Shown: positions 34,461 through 44,989, counted from the stretch's first letter. The stretch is DNA of 64,000 nucleotides from Leptothermofonsia sichuanensis E412 (GCF_019891175.1 NZ_CP072600.1:5394001-5458000); one strand, 5' to 3'. Translations and numbers: made by a program. Notes: generated by a model from the sequence alone, not told the origin.

Positions 34461-37295
34461 ATGTTAAAGACTCTGTTAGGCGACCCTAACGCTCGCAAAC
34501 TCAAAAGATATCAGCCGATTGTCACAGAAGTTGCTCTGCTTGAAGACGAAATCGCAGCATTGTCTGACCAGGAACTCCAGGGCAAAACCGTGGAGTTCAA
34601 ACAGCGACTTGAAAAAGGCGAATCTCTGGATGACCTGTTGCCCGAAGCCTTTGCCGTTGTCAGAGAAGCAGGAAAGCGCGTTTTGAATATGCGCCACTTT
34701 GATGTCCAGATTCTGGGCGGCATGATCCTGCACGACAATGAGGGGGGACGAATTAAAGGGCATATCGCCGAAATGAAAACGGGGGAAGGAAAGACCCTGG
34801 TTTCAACGCTGCCCGCCTATCTGAATGCCCTGAGTGGCAGGGGTGTTCATGTGGTTACAGTCAATGATTATCTGGCTCGCCGGGACGCGGAGTGGATGGG
34901 GCAGATTCACCGGTTCCTGGGCTTAAGCGTCGGGCTGATTCAGCAGAATATGAGCCAGCCTGAGCGTCAGCGCAACTACAACTGCGATATTACCTACGCC
35001 ACCAATAGCGAACTGGGCTTCGATTACCTGCGCGACAACATGGCAACCTCAATGGCAGATGTGGTGCAGCGCCCGTTCAACTACTGCATTATTGACGAAG
35101 TGGACTCTGTTCTGATTGACGAAGCCCGGACGCCCCTGATCATTTCAGGACAGGTGGAGCGTTCCAGTGAGAAGTACCTCCGGGCATCGGAAGTTGCCGC
35201 CGCTTTGATCCGCAAACAGGACGAAGATGACCCCAACGGTCACTACGAAGTCGATGAGAAACAGCGCAACATTATCCTGTCTGATGAAGGCTTCATTGAA
35301 GTCGAGAAAATGCTGGGGGTGACGGACCTGTTTGATCCCCAGGATCCCTGGGCACACTACATCTTCAATGCGATTAAGGCGAAGGAACTGTTTATCAATA
35401 ACGTGAACTACATTGTTCGCAATAATGAAATTGTGATTGTAGACGAATTCACGGGACGGGTAATGCCAGGGCGGCGCTGGAGTGATGGGTTACACCAGGC
35501 GATCGAAGCGAAAGAGCGAGTTGAAATCCAACCGGAAACCCAAACCCTGGCAACGATTACCTATCAGAACTTTTTCCTGTTGTATCCCAAACTGGCGGGT
35601 ATGACTGGCACTGCCAAAACGGAGGAAGCGGAGTTTGGCAAGATTTATAACCTGGAAGTTGCCACCATTCCCACCAATCGTCCCAATATCCGGAAAGACC
35701 TGTCGGATGTGGTCTATAAGACAGAAGAGGCGAAGTGGAGAGCCGTTGCCAACGAATGTGCTGAGATGCACGAATTGGGTCGCCCGGTGCTGGTGGGCAC
35801 AACCAGTGTGGAAAAGTCAGAATTGCTGTCGCGCCTGCTGTACGAGCGTAAAATTCCCCATAACCTGCTGAATGCAAAGCCAGAGAATGTGGAGCGAGAA
35901 TCTGAAATTATTGCCCAGGCAGGTCGCAAGGGTGCCCTGACGATCGCCACCAACATGGCAGGGCGGGGGACGGACATCATCCTGGGTGGTAACGCTGACT
36001 ACATGGCACGCCTGAAGGTGCGGGAATACTTTATGCCGCGCATTGTGCAACCCGAAGATGAGGATAGCTTCAGTGTCACTGATGTCCCCGGTGCTGATCA
36101 CAAACAGGGTGGTGGACAGGGCTTTGTTCCGGGTAAGAAGGTCAAAACCTGGAAGGCGTCGCCCCAAATTTACCCCACCCAACTGTCGAAGGAAACGGAG
36201 AAGCTTCTGAAAGCCGCGGTGGACTTTGCCGTTCAAACCTATGGTGAACGGTCTTTGCCTGAACTGGAAGCAGAAGACCGGGTTGCAATTGCCTCTGAAA
36301 AAGCACCCACTGACGATCCTGTGATTCAAAAATTGCGGGAAGTCTACAATCTGATTCGGAAGGAATACGAGGTTTACACGCAACGGGAGCATGAAGAAGT
36401 GGTGCAGTTGGGGGGTCTCCATGTCATTGGTACGGAGCGCCACGAGTCCCGACGCATTGATAACCAGCTACGAGGACGCTCTGCCCGCCAGGGTGACCCT
36501 GGAACCACCAAGTTCTTCCTCAGTTTGCAAGATAATCTGCTGCGTATCTTTGGGGGCGATCGCGTAGCTGGCTTGATGAACGCCTTCCGGGTTGAGGAAG
36601 ACATGCCAATTGAATCCGGGATGCTGACGCGATCGCTGGAAGGTGCCCAGAAGAAAGTTGAAACCTACTACTACGACATCCGAAAACAGGTATTTGAGTA
36701 TGACGAGGTGATGAATAACCAGCGTCGCGCCATCTATGCTGAACGGCGTCGCGTTCTGGAAGGGCATGACCTGAAGGAACAGGTCATCAAATATGCTGAA
36801 CTGACGATGAACGACATCGTAGAGGCAAAGATCAACCCCGATCTGCCCCCAGAGGAATGGGACTTGAAAGGGCTGGTGGCAAAAGTCCAGGAATTTGTCT
36901 ACCTTCTCTCCGACCTGGAACCAGCGCAACTGGAAGATATGAGTGTCGGCGAGATCAAAACATTCCTGCATGAACAGGTGCGCATTGCCTACGATCTTAA
37001 GGAAGCTCAGATTGAGCAGACCCAGGCTGGTTTAATGCGGCAGGCAGAGCGCTTCTTCATCCTGCATCGGATTGATACCCTCTGGCGAGAACACCTGCAA
37101 CAGATGGATGCGCTGCGGGAATCAGTTGGGCTGCGTGGCTACGGGCAAAAAGACCCCCTGATTGAGTACAAGAGTGAAGGCTATGAATTATTCCTCGAAA
37201 TGATGACAGCAATCCGGCGGGATGTGGTCTACTCAGTCTTCCAGTTCCAACCTGAAAGGCAGCCTGCGGCTACGGCAGCCTCAGAAGTGGTATAG
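34461..37295 (+). CDS. secA: Protein translocase ATPase SecA
   Basis: 944 residues from ATG 34461 ([20 protein letters not shown]), the N-terminus usual in cyanobacteria; the frame is open 8 codons earlier. Walker A is [15 protein letters not shown]-like Walker B is [18 protein letters not shown], and helicase motif IV-VI is [17 protein letters not shown] with [17 protein letters not shown]. The cyanobacterial insertion ([20 protein letters not shown]) is present. The C-terminal zinc-binding SecB tail is absent, as usual in this phylum. It drives preproteins through SecYEG in plasma and thylakoid membranes. Confidence 0.97.
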   Translation: MLKTLLGDPNARKLKRYQPIVTEVALLEDEIAALSDQELQGKTVEFKQRLEKGESLDDLLPEAFAVVREAGKRVLNMRHFDVQILGGMILHDNEGGRIKGHIAEMKTGEGKTLVSTLPAYLNALSGRGVHVVTVNDYLARRDAEWMGQIHRFLGLSVGLIQQNMSQPERQRNYNCDITYATNSELGFDYLRDNMATSMADVVQRPFNYCIIDEVDSVLIDEARTPLIISGQVERSSEKYLRASEVAAALIRKQDEDDPNGHYEVDEKQRNIILSDEGFIEVEKMLGVTDLFDPQDPWAHYIFNAIKAKELFINNVNYIVRNNEIVIVDEFTGRVMPGRRWSDGLHQAIEAKERVEIQPETQTLATITYQNFFLLYPKLAGMTGTAKTEEAEFGKIYNLEVATIPTNRPNIRKDLSDVVYKTEEAKWRAVANECAEMHELGRPVLVGTTSVEKSELLSRLLYERKIPHNLLNAKPENVERESEIIAQAGRKGALTIATNMAGRGTDIILGGNADYMARLKVREYFMPRIVQPEDEDSFSVTDVPGADHKQGGGQGFVPGKKVKTWKASPQIYPTQLSKETEKLLKAAVDFAVQTYGERSLPELEAEDRVAIASEKAPTDDPVIQKLREVYNLIRKEYEVYTQREHEEVVQLGGLHVIGTERHESRRIDNQLRGRSARQGDPGTTKFFLSLQDNLLRIFGGDRVAGLMNAFRVEEDMPIESGMLTRSLEGAQKKVETYYYDIRKQVFEYDEVMNNQRRAIYAERRRVLEGHDLKEQVIKYAELTMNDIVEAKINPDLPPEEWDLKGLVAKVQEFVYLLSDLEPAQLEDMSVGEIKTFLHEQVRIAYDLKEAQIEQTQAGLMRQAERFFILHRIDTLWREHLQQMDALRESVGLRGYGQKDPLIEYKSEGYELFLEMMTAIRRDVVYSVFQFQPERQPAATAASEVV

Positions 37296-37306
37296 CGAAT
37301 CTGGCT

Positions 37307-37361
37307 ACCACACAGAGGGCACAGAGCAATTCCTCTATGCCCTCTGTGCCTCTGTGGTGAA
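37307..37361. repeat. CCTCTGTG-type repeat, copy 3 (hairpin)
   Basis: CCACACAGAGGGCACAGAG on the left pairs with CCTCTGTGCCTCTGTGG on the right around CAATTCCTCTATGC. It shares CACAGAGCAATTCCTCTATG with the rarA start region and GTGGTGAAGTT with 23263-23303. It lies just after secA. Confidence 0.65.
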
Positions 37362-37551
37362 GTTTCAGATGATATAGCGAGCCATGGGAGTCAGGACAGG
37401 TAGCGATCGCAAACCAGTCATACTCTCTTTTTGCCCCCGTTCCCGGTTCTCTATCCTCTGTTCCCTGCTATAAAATGCTCATTTCCACGCATCGGATAAA
37501 AGCTTGTTGAAAACCTTTGCTAGGCTGTAGGTGCTTTATTCGTTGGAGTTT

Positions 37552-38379
37552 ATGCACCCTCTCCTTACAGGTTCATTATCCATAGAACGCATCCAGGTCA
37601 ACATCCCAGACCTGCCAGCCTCCCTGAAAGGATGCCAATTAGTTCAGCTTTCCGACTTTCACTTCGATGGATGGCGACTTTCTGTCTCGCTTTTAGAGGC
37701 CGCGATCGCTGCCAGCAATGCCGCCAGACCAGACCTGATCCTGTTAACGGGTGACTTTGTGACGGATACGCCAGCGGCGATTCACAACCTGGTCCCCTGG
37801 TTACAAAAGCTGGAAAGCCGGAATGGAATCTATGCCGTCTTAGGAAACCACGATATCTGCTATTCGCGATCGCGCTCGGAAATCACTCAGGCACTCAGTA
37901 ACATTGGCATCCATGTTCTGTGGAACCAGATTGCCTATCCCTGGGGATCCGCGTTACCCATTGTTGGTCTGGCTGACTTCTGGTCGTCTGACTTTTGCCC
38001 AGGTTCGGTGATGGACCAATTAGACGAAACCACTCCCCGCATTGTCCTCTCCCACAACCCGGATAGTGCTGAACCGCTTCAGCCGTGGCGTGTCGATCTG
38101 CAATTATCGGGTCATAGCCACGGCGGTCAAATCGTAATACCTGGCGTGGGCACCCTCTCTCAACATCTCTCAACCTTTTACAAAAACACACCCAAACAAA
38201 TCCGGCACCTCTTTCCTCTTATGAAAGTATGTTATCGGACAATGAAACATTGGGAATGGTCACAGGGCCTTCACACCCTTCGCCCAAATCACCTTCTTTA
38301 TGTCAATCGTGGCCTGGGCACTTATCTGCCTGGTCGGCTGTTTTGTCCTCCAGAGGTTACCGTAATCACACTGAACTAG
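37552..38379 (+). CDS. Calcineurin-like metallophosphoesterase
   Basis: 275 residues from ATG 37552; a GTG at 37531 is in frame. All five metal-binding blocks are present: LSDFHFDGW (D-x-H), ILLTGDFVTD (GD), VLGNHDICY (GNHD), IVLSHNPDS and LSGHSHGGQIVIPG (GHSHGG). The layout matches YkuE/LpxG-type enzymes that hydrolyse phosphodiester or pyrophosphate lipids such as UDP-diacylglucosamine. No transmembrane span is obvious. The TAG stop is formed by the first bases of an AGTGCA-type MITE (38378). Confidence 0.88.
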   Translation: MHPLLTGSLSIERIQVNIPDLPASLKGCQLVQLSDFHFDGWRLSVSLLEAAIAASNAARPDLILLTGDFVTDTPAAIHNLVPWLQKLESRNGIYAVLGNHDICYSRSRSEITQALSNIGIHVLWNQIAYPWGSALPIVGLADFWSSDFCPGSVMDQLDETTPRIVLSHNPDSAEPLQPWRVDLQLSGHSHGGQIVIPGVGTLSQHLSTFYKNTPKQIRHLFPLMKVCYRTMKHWEWSQGLHTLRPNHLLYVNRGLGTYLPGRLFCPPEVTVITLN

Positions 38380-38517
38380 TGCAAGCTGGCGAAAATAATC
38401 CGCCAGTTTTAGCTTGAACCACAAAGACACAAAGTGCACTAAGATACACAAAGTGCACTAAGATAACGTTGTGTCCCTTCGTGCCTTTGTGGTAAAAAAC
38501 TTCTGCCGCAATGCACT
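38378..38517. repeat. AGTGCA-ended MITE, copy 2
   Basis: 140 bp from AGTGCA to TGCACT, homologous to 25190-25379 without the nested element. It carries its own tandem duplication of about 21 bp (ACACAAAGTGCACTAAGAT) that explains the extra length over the 119-bp form. It overlaps the stop codon of the phosphoesterase gene. Confidence 0.8.
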
Positions 38518-38547
38518 GGTGAGCCATGTGTCAGAGTTTTGCAACAC

Positions 38548-39090
38548 TCACATCATCCGCGGTTTGCCAACGGCCCAATTGGGCACGGGTGGAGTCAAAT
38601 GATGAGTGGGCGGGGGAGTGGTAGCTTGTCCAACATTCATGGAGGTGGCTACCCCAGAGGGGTAACTGCTAATCTGCACAAAACTGGGCGTGAACAGAAA
38701 AATATGTTCGCCTAAACGTTCCTGATGCCCGTCGATCGCGAAAGCTGCCCCTGCCACAAAATCGACGCAGCGTTGAGCCGTATCTGGATCCATTAAACTC
38801 AAGTTGAGAATAATCGATTTTCGCTCTCGTAACGCAGTCACCGCCTGCGGCATATCCTCAAAAGAACGCGGCTCCATCAAACACATCTCTGTATGAGAGA
38901 GGTTTCGATTGGGCATCCCGACTACATTGGTTGCCGGAGCATTTACCGGAGCCGAACGCGGATCGGCGGGATAACGCTCATCTGATGAGTAGAAATTAGG
39001 TGGCATCTCTTCGTCATACTCATACTCATACTCATCGTCGTATTGGTCTCCCAATCCAAGTGTGCCCCACATACGTTGAAAGATGTTCAT
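38548..39090 (-). CDS. sepF: Cell division protein SepF
   Basis: 180 residues. The N-terminal amphipathic membrane-targeting helix (MNIFQRMWGTLGLG) is followed by an acidic linker (DDEYEYEYDEE). The SepF core (about 70-145) has EPRSFEDMPQAVTALRERKS, ILNLSLMDPDTAQRCVDFVA and GEHIFLFTPSFVQIS. It tethers and bundles FtsZ at the division site. A Pro/Thr-rich C-terminal tail follows, as in other cyanobacterial SepF (Cdv2). Single gene. Confidence 0.95.
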   Translation of the reverse strand: MNIFQRMWGTLGLGDQYDDEYEYEYDEEMPPNFYSSDERYPADPRSAPVNAPATNVVGMPNRNLSHTEMCLMEPRSFEDMPQAVTALRERKSIILNLSLMDPDTAQRCVDFVAGAAFAIDGHQERLGEHIFLFTPSFVQISSYPSGVATSMNVGQATTPPPTHHLTPPVPNWAVGKPRMM

Positions 39091-39138
39091 AGCACCAGCA
39101 GCCCTTACCCCAGTTCATGCGTTCCATTCTATCAGAAT

Positions 39139-40632
39139 TCACAGCCCCTCCGTTGCCTCAACAAGCTGAGGCAGGCTGATGAGATAGCGATAGCCTGTTT
39201 CTGGTGAACCTTGAACCGTAATCTGCCCGCCATGCATTGCTGCCAGTTGGTGGCTGAGGAGTACTCCCAAATTAGAATGAAGAGTTTCTTTAGAGTCTGG
39301 TTTTGGCACGGCACTTCGAGATTTTTCCGCCCCCTCTCCTTCGGGTGCAACCAGCCCCAACTTTCTGCCGGTAAAATCACCCTCCCACCCGGGTGAATGG
39401 ACTCCGTATAATTCAACATCGGTGATGGTTGCACAGGCGGATGCCAGGGAGGGTTGCCCACCCAGATCTGGATAGGGCAATCCTTCACCCAACCAGGGAT
39501 GGGACACCCAAACGGAGATAACTAGATTTTTCCCACGATGGGATACATGCAAACGGACAATGCTTCCTGCATTAGAAACCTGAATGACGCTGAAGACCAG
39601 ATGGTAAAGCATCTGTCTAACTTTATCTTTGTCCAGTAGCCAGATCCGGCGTCCTGGTTCTACTGAAAGGCTGATTTCCTGTTCCCGGCGTTGAGCCACC
39701 TGTTCCAGCGTATTAATCGCCTGCTGACACAGCATCTCAATATCAACCGCCGCCAGGTTTAACCCCTGATGGCTGTAATCCAAACTGGATAGTTCAATGA
39801 TTTCATTCACCAGAGAAAGTAAATATTGACCGCTGTTGTGGATGATGTTCAGGTACTCCTTTTGCTTGCCAGTCAGGGGGCCATAAATTTCCCGATTCAG
39901 CACACTGGCCATCCCCATCACGGATGTCAAAGGAGTCCGCAATTCCTGGGTCAGATGACTGAGTAATGCAACTTTCAACTGGTTAGCCACTGATTGACTT
40001 TCAGACACTAGCTGTGTAGAGGATTGGGCTAAAGTGGGAGATTCGGGGATAACCCCCTGCATCCGCTCAAATTCACTCATGCACCAGCGAGCCGTCAGTT
40101 CCAAAAACTCAATTTCTTTCGTTGTAAACTGATGGGGGCTTAAATCCATCACAGCCAGGGTGCCAACACAAAAGCCCCCAGATGTCAGCAGGGGAACGCC
40201 CAGATAGGAACGGATACCATACTGGTGGGTCAAGATACTGCTGGCAAAAGCAGGATGGCTCAGTGTATCTCCAATTGAAAGTATCTGATGGCTATCAACC
40301 ACATGGGTACAGAAGGATTCGGTACGGGGGAATTGCCGCAGAGTTGCCAATTCGTTCATCAGTCCTAGCCTGGATAACCCGACGGCTGATTTGAACCGCT
40401 GCCGCTCCTGCTCCATGAGTCCCAGGATGCAAATAGACATATCCAGAAAATGGGCAGCCGTTTGAGCCGCTTCATCAAAGATAGGGATGCTCTTAGCTTC
40501 CAGTAAGCCAAGCTCCTCCATTGCCAGCAGCCGTTTTTGCTCTCGTGTCGCAGCCGTTAAGCCATCAAGACGGCAGGATAACCTGTGTTCAGGGTTTATC
40601 ATTTCGGACCTGTAATCCCCGTGTTTCAGCAT
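39139..40632 (-). CDS. GAF-domain histidine-kinase-like protein with degenerate catalytic motifs
   Basis: 497 residues. The GAF domain (about 40-190) contains FPRTESFCTHVV and YLGVPLLTSGGFCVGTLAVM, close to phytochrome-type or small-molecule GAFs but without an obvious bilin Cys motif. The dimerisation segment reads LLSHLTQELRTPLTSVMG. The position of the phospho-accepting His in the usual SHELRTP is Gln229 (TQELRTP). The ATPase-like part has HLVFSVIQVSN in place of the N box and lacks DxGxG. So it is probably a non-catalytic sensor or scaffold. Cyanobacteria have relatives with the same QELRTP, as I recall. ATG 40602 is an alternative start. Confidence 0.8.
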   Translation of the reverse strand: MLKHGDYRSEMINPEHRLSCRLDGLTAATREQKRLLAMEELGLLEAKSIPIFDEAAQTAAHFLDMSICILGLMEQERQRFKSAVGLSRLGLMNELATLRQFPRTESFCTHVVDSHQILSIGDTLSHPAFASSILTHQYGIRSYLGVPLLTSGGFCVGTLAVMDLSPHQFTTKEIEFLELTARWCMSEFERMQGVIPESPTLAQSSTQLVSESQSVANQLKVALLSHLTQELRTPLTSVMGMASVLNREIYGPLTGKQKEYLNIIHNSGQYLLSLVNEIIELSSLDYSHQGLNLAAVDIEMLCQQAINTLEQVAQRREQEISLSVEPGRRIWLLDKDKVRQMLYHLVFSVIQVSNAGSIVRLHVSHRGKNLVISVWVSHPWLGEGLPYPDLGGQPSLASACATITDVELYGVHSPGWEGDFTGRKLGLVAPEGEGAEKSRSAVPKPDSKETLHSNLGVLLSHQLAAMHGGQITVQGSPETGYRYLISLPQLVEATEGL

Positions 40633-40797
40633 GGAACCCTTAATTTTTCCAAGGGTTTTAACTATACACAGCGTTCCCTAACATTTAGCTCGATGAACGC
40701 AACCCAGGCAGGGAGATTACTGAATTTTGCAGGCAACTAACGAACGCAAACAAGGAAGAATACTGAACTCAAGCAATAAGAACTCAAGCAATAAGTT

Positions 40798-41319
40798 TTA
40801 TTTTTTTGACCAGGCGGGGTGGGTCAGCAGGGACGCAATAACTCGTACCCCTCTGAGCTGATTAGACAGGGGTAAGTGCCCCCTGGGTGCTGTCAGATCC
40901 CAGGTAAATTCCTGAGGGTAACGAGTCCAATTATTGTCTGTCTTCCAGCCAATTTTCGCCCAAAATTTCTCCCAATTTTTGCCTAAACCAAGCCAAATTT
41001 CCCGCTGCACTGAATAGCCAAATTTGCCATCAGAGTACGTCAGCCAGAGGTTATTGATGGTCTGCAAGTCAGTGGAAGGAAACTGTTCAACTTCTGTAAA
41101 GTAAAGCCATTTCCGTTGAATCGCAGATGCGCCTGCAAGTTCGCAGAGTTTTTGAAGCGTTAACTGATCGGCTGCTTTAAAGTTCTGCTGGGCAAGGAGT
41201 TGTTGTAAGGGTGTGTAGTCAATTCTCGCGCTGAAAGTCAGGGGTGGAGAATTGGGAGGGATACTTTCAGGCTGGTCTTCAGGCGAATTGTTCATGGTGG
41301 ATTGATGCAGACTATTCAT
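40798..41319 (-). CDS. GUN4 domain protein
   Basis: 173 residues. A disordered Pro/Ser-rich N-terminus precedes the GUN4 core (about 33-165): [51 protein letters not shown] and [18 protein letters not shown]4 binds protoporphyrin IX and Mg-protoporphyrin and stimulates Mg-chelatase in chlorophyll synthesis. This protein lacks the helical N-terminal domain of canonical Gun4, so it may be one of the several GUN4-domain paralogues in cyanobacteria rather than the main one. Confidence 0.85.
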   Translation of the reverse strand: MNSLHQSTMNNSPEDQPESIPPNSPPLTFSARIDYTPLQQLLAQQNFKAADQLTLQKLCELAGASAIQRKWLYFTEVEQFPSTDLQTINNLWLTYSDGKFGYSVQREIWLGLGKNWEKFWAKIGWKTDNNWTRYPQEFTWDLTAPRGHLPLSNQLRGVRVIASLLTHPAWSKK

Positions 41320-41499
41320 GGGCTAGAACCAATTGGGTTGGGAAAGATAGAAAGGAGGGAGAGTGATTGGTTGTCAGTTGTTCGTTGTTCGTTGTTGGTG
41401 AAAGAAGAGAAGCCACATTTTTCAAGTCACCAGTGCCCCAATGCCTGATATTCTGATCAGCCATTACTGATACCCAACTTCTGCGATTTTCCCCGGAAA

Positions 41500-41997
41500 T
41501 TAGAGATGATTGGATGTCAGTATACGGTTGATGATGGCAGTGGTTGAACTGGGTATTTCAATGTGGATAAGTTCAATCCGGCCATTGTATGCCTGCACAG
41601 CAGTGGTTTCAGGCAAGGTTTCGATCGCATAATCCCCTCCCTTGACATAAATGTCAGGTTTGAGCACTTGAACTAATCGGCTGGCGGTTGACTCGGCAAA
41701 GATGACGACTCCATCCACGGGTTTAAGGGCTGCCAGCACTTCAGCCCGTTGCGCTTCTGGCACAATGGGGCGTGCAGGAAATCCTGTTGTCTGGGGTTTA
41801 ATGAACTGGACAGACTGGTCACTGTTTAGACCTACAACCAGAGCCTTGCCCAGTTGTTTTGCAGCCTTTAAATACCGTACATGACCAGCGTGCAGAAGGT
41901 CAAAGCAGCCGTTGGTGAGAACGAGTGGACGCCAGTTATGAGGCTCCTGGGCGATCGCCTGCATCAGCTCATCCAGGGTATAAATACCGGGAATCAT
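41500..41997 (-). CDS. RfaE2-like nucleotidyltransferase
   Basis: 165 residues of the cytidylyltransferase-like superfamily: TNGCFDLLHAGHVRYLKAAK with the H-x-G-H motif, VVGLNSDQSVQFIK, RPIVPEAQRAEVLAALKPVD and DIYVKGGDYAIETLPE. This is the ADP-heptose synthase domain (RfaE2/HldE C-terminal) type, joining heptose-1-phosphate to AMP for polysaccharide or LPS. Its ATG overlaps the TGA of the response regulator gene (ATGA at 41994-41997), so the two are translationally coupled. Confidence 0.88.
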   Translation of the reverse strand: MIPGIYTLDELMQAIAQEPHNWRPLVLTNGCFDLLHAGHVRYLKAAKQLGKALVVGLNSDQSVQFIKPQTTGFPARPIVPEAQRAEVLAALKPVDGVVIFAESTASRLVQVLKPDIYVKGGDYAIETLPETTAVQAYNGRIELIHIEIPSSTTAIINRILTSNHL

Positions 41998-42701
41998 GCT
42001 TCTGAATTCTGCTCTGGGGTATCTTCCAGGGGGGGTTTATAGCCGCGCTCAAAAGCAAAGCGAACAAGTTGGGAACGGTTTTCGAGCTGGAGTTTGCTGA
42101 GGATATTGCTGAGGTGGGTTTGCACGGTGCGGGGGCTAACGAAGAGGCGATCGCCAATTTGCTTGTTGGTATAGCCCTGAATCACTTCCCAAAACACTTT
42201 TTCTTCAGCAGGAGTGAGCGGCAGCGGGCTAAGCGTGTGGTTGGCAGCGGGAGCCAGAGTTGCGGCGGAACCGTTGGATTCAGCTTTTTGAAGCAGTCGG
42301 ATGATTTCGGTGTGGATACGGCGCGATCGCTCCAATTGTGCCTCAATTTTTGCCAGTAGTTCCCTCGGTTCAAAGGGTTTGATCAGGTAATCATCGGCCC
42401 CAATGGAGTGCCCCTGAACCCGGTCTTCAACTTCTCCTTTGCTGGACAGAAAAATGAAAGGGACCAACTGCCCTGAACGGGTTGCCCGCAGGCGACGGCA
42501 GAACTCAAACCCATCCATTTCAGGCATCATCACATCTGAAACCACCAGGTCGGGGGGGTCTTCTTCAAAGGCATGTAATGCTTCAACGCCCGAACCCACA
42601 TCTTGAACCAGATACCCACGTTTTTCCAGATACCGCGTAAGCGCCATCCGCAGTGTCGTGTCATCATCAACCACCAAAATTCTTTTCATCTCGATTCCCA
42701 T
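41994..42701 (-). CDS. NarL/LuxR-type response regulator
   Basis: 235 residues. The receiver domain (1-125) has ILVVDDDTTLRMAL, phospho-Asp in LVVSDVMMPEMDGFEF, the Ser switch in FIFLSSKGEVEDR and Lys in YLIKPFEPRELLA. A linker is followed by a LuxR-type HTH (about 160-220): LPLTPAEEKVFWEVIQGYTN then KQIGDRLFVSPRTVQTHLSN. It resembles cyanobacterial and plastid Ycf29/Rre1-like regulators, but I do not assign orthology. It is the first gene of a two-gene unit with the nucleotidyltransferase. Confidence 0.9.
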   Translation of the reverse strand: MGIEMKRILVVDDDTTLRMALTRYLEKRGYLVQDVGSGVEALHAFEEDPPDLVVSDVMMPEMDGFEFCRRLRATRSGQLVPFIFLSSKGEVEDRVQGHSIGADDYLIKPFEPRELLAKIEAQLERSRRIHTEIIRLLQKAESNGSAATLAPAANHTLSPLPLTPAEEKVFWEVIQGYTNKQIGDRLFVSPRTVQTHLSNILSKLQLENRSQLVRFAFERGYKPPLEDTPEQNSEA

Positions 42702-43264
42702 TCAGGTGTATGAGCAAGCACACTAAACAATGTTTAAAAATGTTTAAAGACCAATCCTATGGGGGAGAAGTAGGGCGAAATAGCGATGGAAGTGGGACAC
42801 CACACCTAAAGCCTATCTAAAATTGTTTCCAGTTGAGCACCCGATCTTAGCCATTTAAGGAATTCTGGATGGACTTTAAGCCGAGTAACCCAGAAATAAA
42901 CAGGCTGCTCATTGTTCTCATTTTAAGGTTCCCAAAAAATAGTAAACGAATGTAGGCAGTTATCAAGAGTTTATGAAAAATTTCCGCCAAATAAGACGGA
43001 TAAATTAAGCAACTGACGGACTCTCTGCTCAGAGCCAGATCGGGTTGTCATTTTTAATCTGTAGACAGAAATTTGTCTGATAACGATAAAGCGCTATCTC
43101 CATAGATTTTTGTCAGATCTTCGTCTGTCTTGCTGCATAATTCCTCTTTTGAAACTGTTAGTGTAAGCTGTGGAAACTTCTTATGCCTTTGGCTGAATTC
43201 TTTGGTGGCAATGGTTCTCTTACGAGTTTTCCCTGTCATGTTTACCCAGGAGTTGCTGTAGATG
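42702..43264. other. Spacer between the regulator and icd
   Basis: 563 bp with no supported gene; a minus-strand frame at 43054-43350 overlaps the icd start and looks like noise. A TAAAGCCTATC-like fragment near 42809 may be a decayed end of the 69-bp MITE. The promoters of both flanking divergent genes lie here. I found no clear NtcA box (GTA-N8-TAC). Confidence 0.4.
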
Positions 43265-44686
43265 ATGTATGAACGGATCACCCCCCCGGATACTGGCTCT
43301 CGAATTACATTTAAAGATGGTGAACCCGTTGTTCCAGATAATCCCATCATTCCCTACATTCGGGGAGACGGAACAGGCATCGACCTGTGGCCCGCTTCAC
43401 AGAGAGTCTTTGATGCGGCAGTGGAGGCAGCTTACGGCGGTAAACGGAAAATTGTCTGGTTTAAGGTATATGCAGGGGATGAGGCTTGCGAAAAATATGG
43501 CACCTATCAGTATCTGCCGGAGGATACGCTGCAAGCGATTAGAGAATTTGGAGTGGCAATTAAGGGGCCTCTGACTACCCCCATTGGGGAGGGCATTCGA
43601 TCGCTCAATGTAGCTTTACGCCAGATTTTTGACCTGTATGCCTGTGTCCGCCCCTGCAAGTACTATCAGGGGACACCTTCCCCCCATCGCACCCCTGAAA
43701 AACTGGATGTCATTATTTACCGGGAGAATACGGAGGATATCTATCTGGGGATTGAGTGGAAACAGGGTTCAGAGGTGGGCGATCGCCTGATCAAGATGCT
43801 TAACGAAGACCTGATTCCAGCGACCCCGGAACATGGCAAAAAACGAATTCCTCTGGATTCCGGGATTGGCATTAAACCCATCAGCAAGACGGGTTCTCAG
43901 CGGCTGGTACGGCGTGCGATTAAACATGCCCTCCGTCTGCCCAGACATAAGCAGATGGTAACGCTGGTGCACAAGGGCAATATTATGAAATACACCGAGG
44001 GGGCTTTCCGTGACTGGGGCTATGAGCTGGCAACCAGCGAATTTCGAGCAGAGTGTGTTACCGAACGGGAATCGTGGATTCTGAGCAATTTGGAGAAAAA
44101 TCCTGACCTCAGCCTGGAAGAAAATGCCCGCCTGATTGAACCTGGCTACGATGCCATGACCGTTGAGAAGCGGGAAACCACCTGTGCTGAAGTGAAGGCG
44201 GTGCTGGACTCCATCGGGGAAACCCACGGCAATGGGCAATGGAAAGCCAAGATTATGGTGAACGATCGCATTGCCGATAGTATCTTCCAGCAGATTCAGA
44301 CGCGTCCGGATGAGTACTCCATTCTGGCAACCATGAACCTGAATGGGGATTATCTGTCGGATGCCGCAGCGGCGATCGTCGGTGGGCTGGGCATGGGTCC
44401 CGGTGCCAACATTGGTGACGAGTGTGCCATCTTCGAAGCGACCCATGGAACAGCGCCTAAACACGCCGGGCTGGACCGGGTCAACCCCGGTTCTCTGATT
44501 CTTTCCGGTGTCATGATGCTGGAATATTTGGGCTGGCAGGAAGCCGCAGACCTCATTACCAGAGGAATTGGGGCAGCCATTTCCAATCGTGAGGTGACCT
44601 ATGATTTAGCGCGGTTGATGGAGCCACCCGTCGATCCACCGCTGAAATGTTCAGAGTTTGCTGAGGCCATTATTCGGCATTTTTAG
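43265..44686 (+). CDS. icd: NADP-dependent isocitrate dehydrogenase
   Basis: 473 residues. It makes 2-oxoglutarate, the carbon skeleton for ammonium assimilation and the nitrogen-status signal in cyanobacteria. Conserved segments are [35 protein letters not shown] (phosphorylatable Ser region and substrate site), [38 protein letters not shown], the metal-binding [20 protein letters not shown] and [13 protein letters not shown] start at the second of two ATGs (MYERITPP), as in homologues; 43262 is possible. Confidence 0.97.
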   Translation: MYERITPPDTGSRITFKDGEPVVPDNPIIPYIRGDGTGIDLWPASQRVFDAAVEAAYGGKRKIVWFKVYAGDEACEKYGTYQYLPEDTLQAIREFGVAIKGPLTTPIGEGIRSLNVALRQIFDLYACVRPCKYYQGTPSPHRTPEKLDVIIYRENTEDIYLGIEWKQGSEVGDRLIKMLNEDLIPATPEHGKKRIPLDSGIGIKPISKTGSQRLVRRAIKHALRLPRHKQMVTLVHKGNIMKYTEGAFRDWGYELATSEFRAECVTERESWILSNLEKNPDLSLEENARLIEPGYDAMTVEKRETTCAEVKAVLDSIGETHGNGQWKAKIMVNDRIADSIFQQIQTRPDEYSILATMNLNGDYLSDAAAAIVGGLGMGPGANIGDECAIFEATHGTAPKHAGLDRVNPGSLILSGVMMLEYLGWQEAADLITRGIGAAISNREVTYDLARLMEPPVDPPLKCSEFAEAIIRHF

Positions 44687-44728
44687 GCATTGGGTACTGA
44701 CGAGATATGCAACAATTCCCGGTTTCCC

Positions 44729-44779
44729 GGTGTCTGGGAGGATGATTTGGTCAACTTGACTGAAGTCAACCAGACACCA
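44729..44779. repeat. GGTGTCTGG palindromic repeat, copy 1
   Basis: GGTGTCTGGGAGGATGATTT at the left, TTGACTGAAGTCAACCAGACACC at the right; the outer GGTGTCTGG/CCAGACACC and inner TTGACT/AGTCAA arms pair. A diverged copy is at 48052-48103 (GGTGTCTGGGGAGGATTCAG...AGTCAACGAGACA). Confidence 0.65.
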
Positions 44780-44786
44780 GGGATCC

Positions 44787-44905
44787 AGTGCAGATTGTCA
44801 AAACAACCCATCCATTCTGGCTTGAACCACAAAGACACCAGGCAGACTAAGAAACTTTGTGCCCCTTTGGGCCTTTGTGGTGAAAAATTTCTGCCGCAAT
44901 GCACC
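44787..44905. repeat. AGTGCA-ended MITE, copy 3 (uninterrupted 119 bp)
   Basis: AGTGCA...GCCGCAATGCACC. It contains ACTAAGAAAC uninterrupted, the site at which copy 1 carries the 69-bp insertion, so it serves as the empty-site reference. Confidence 0.8.
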
Positions 44906-44955
44906 AAGCTTCCAGGTTGCACATGGCCTCAGTCACCCACCAGTTCAACTTTGAG

Positions 44956-44989
44956 GTATGGGATTAGCGCCATTTACACTCGTTGCCAG
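44956..44989. repeat. 34-bp dispersed repeat, copy 2
   Basis: GTATGGGATTAGCGCCATTT then ACACTCGTTGCCAG, two differences from 18739-18772. Confidence 0.75.

Noticed and set aside
42702-43264. NtcA binding site at the icd promoter
   Set aside because: NtcA control of icd is expected in cyanobacteria, but no GTA-N8-TAC with a properly spaced -10 box was found.
43054-43350. 98-codon minus-strand frame upstream of icd
   Set aside because: It overlaps the well-supported icd start on the other strand, has no recognisable domain and no ribosome site.
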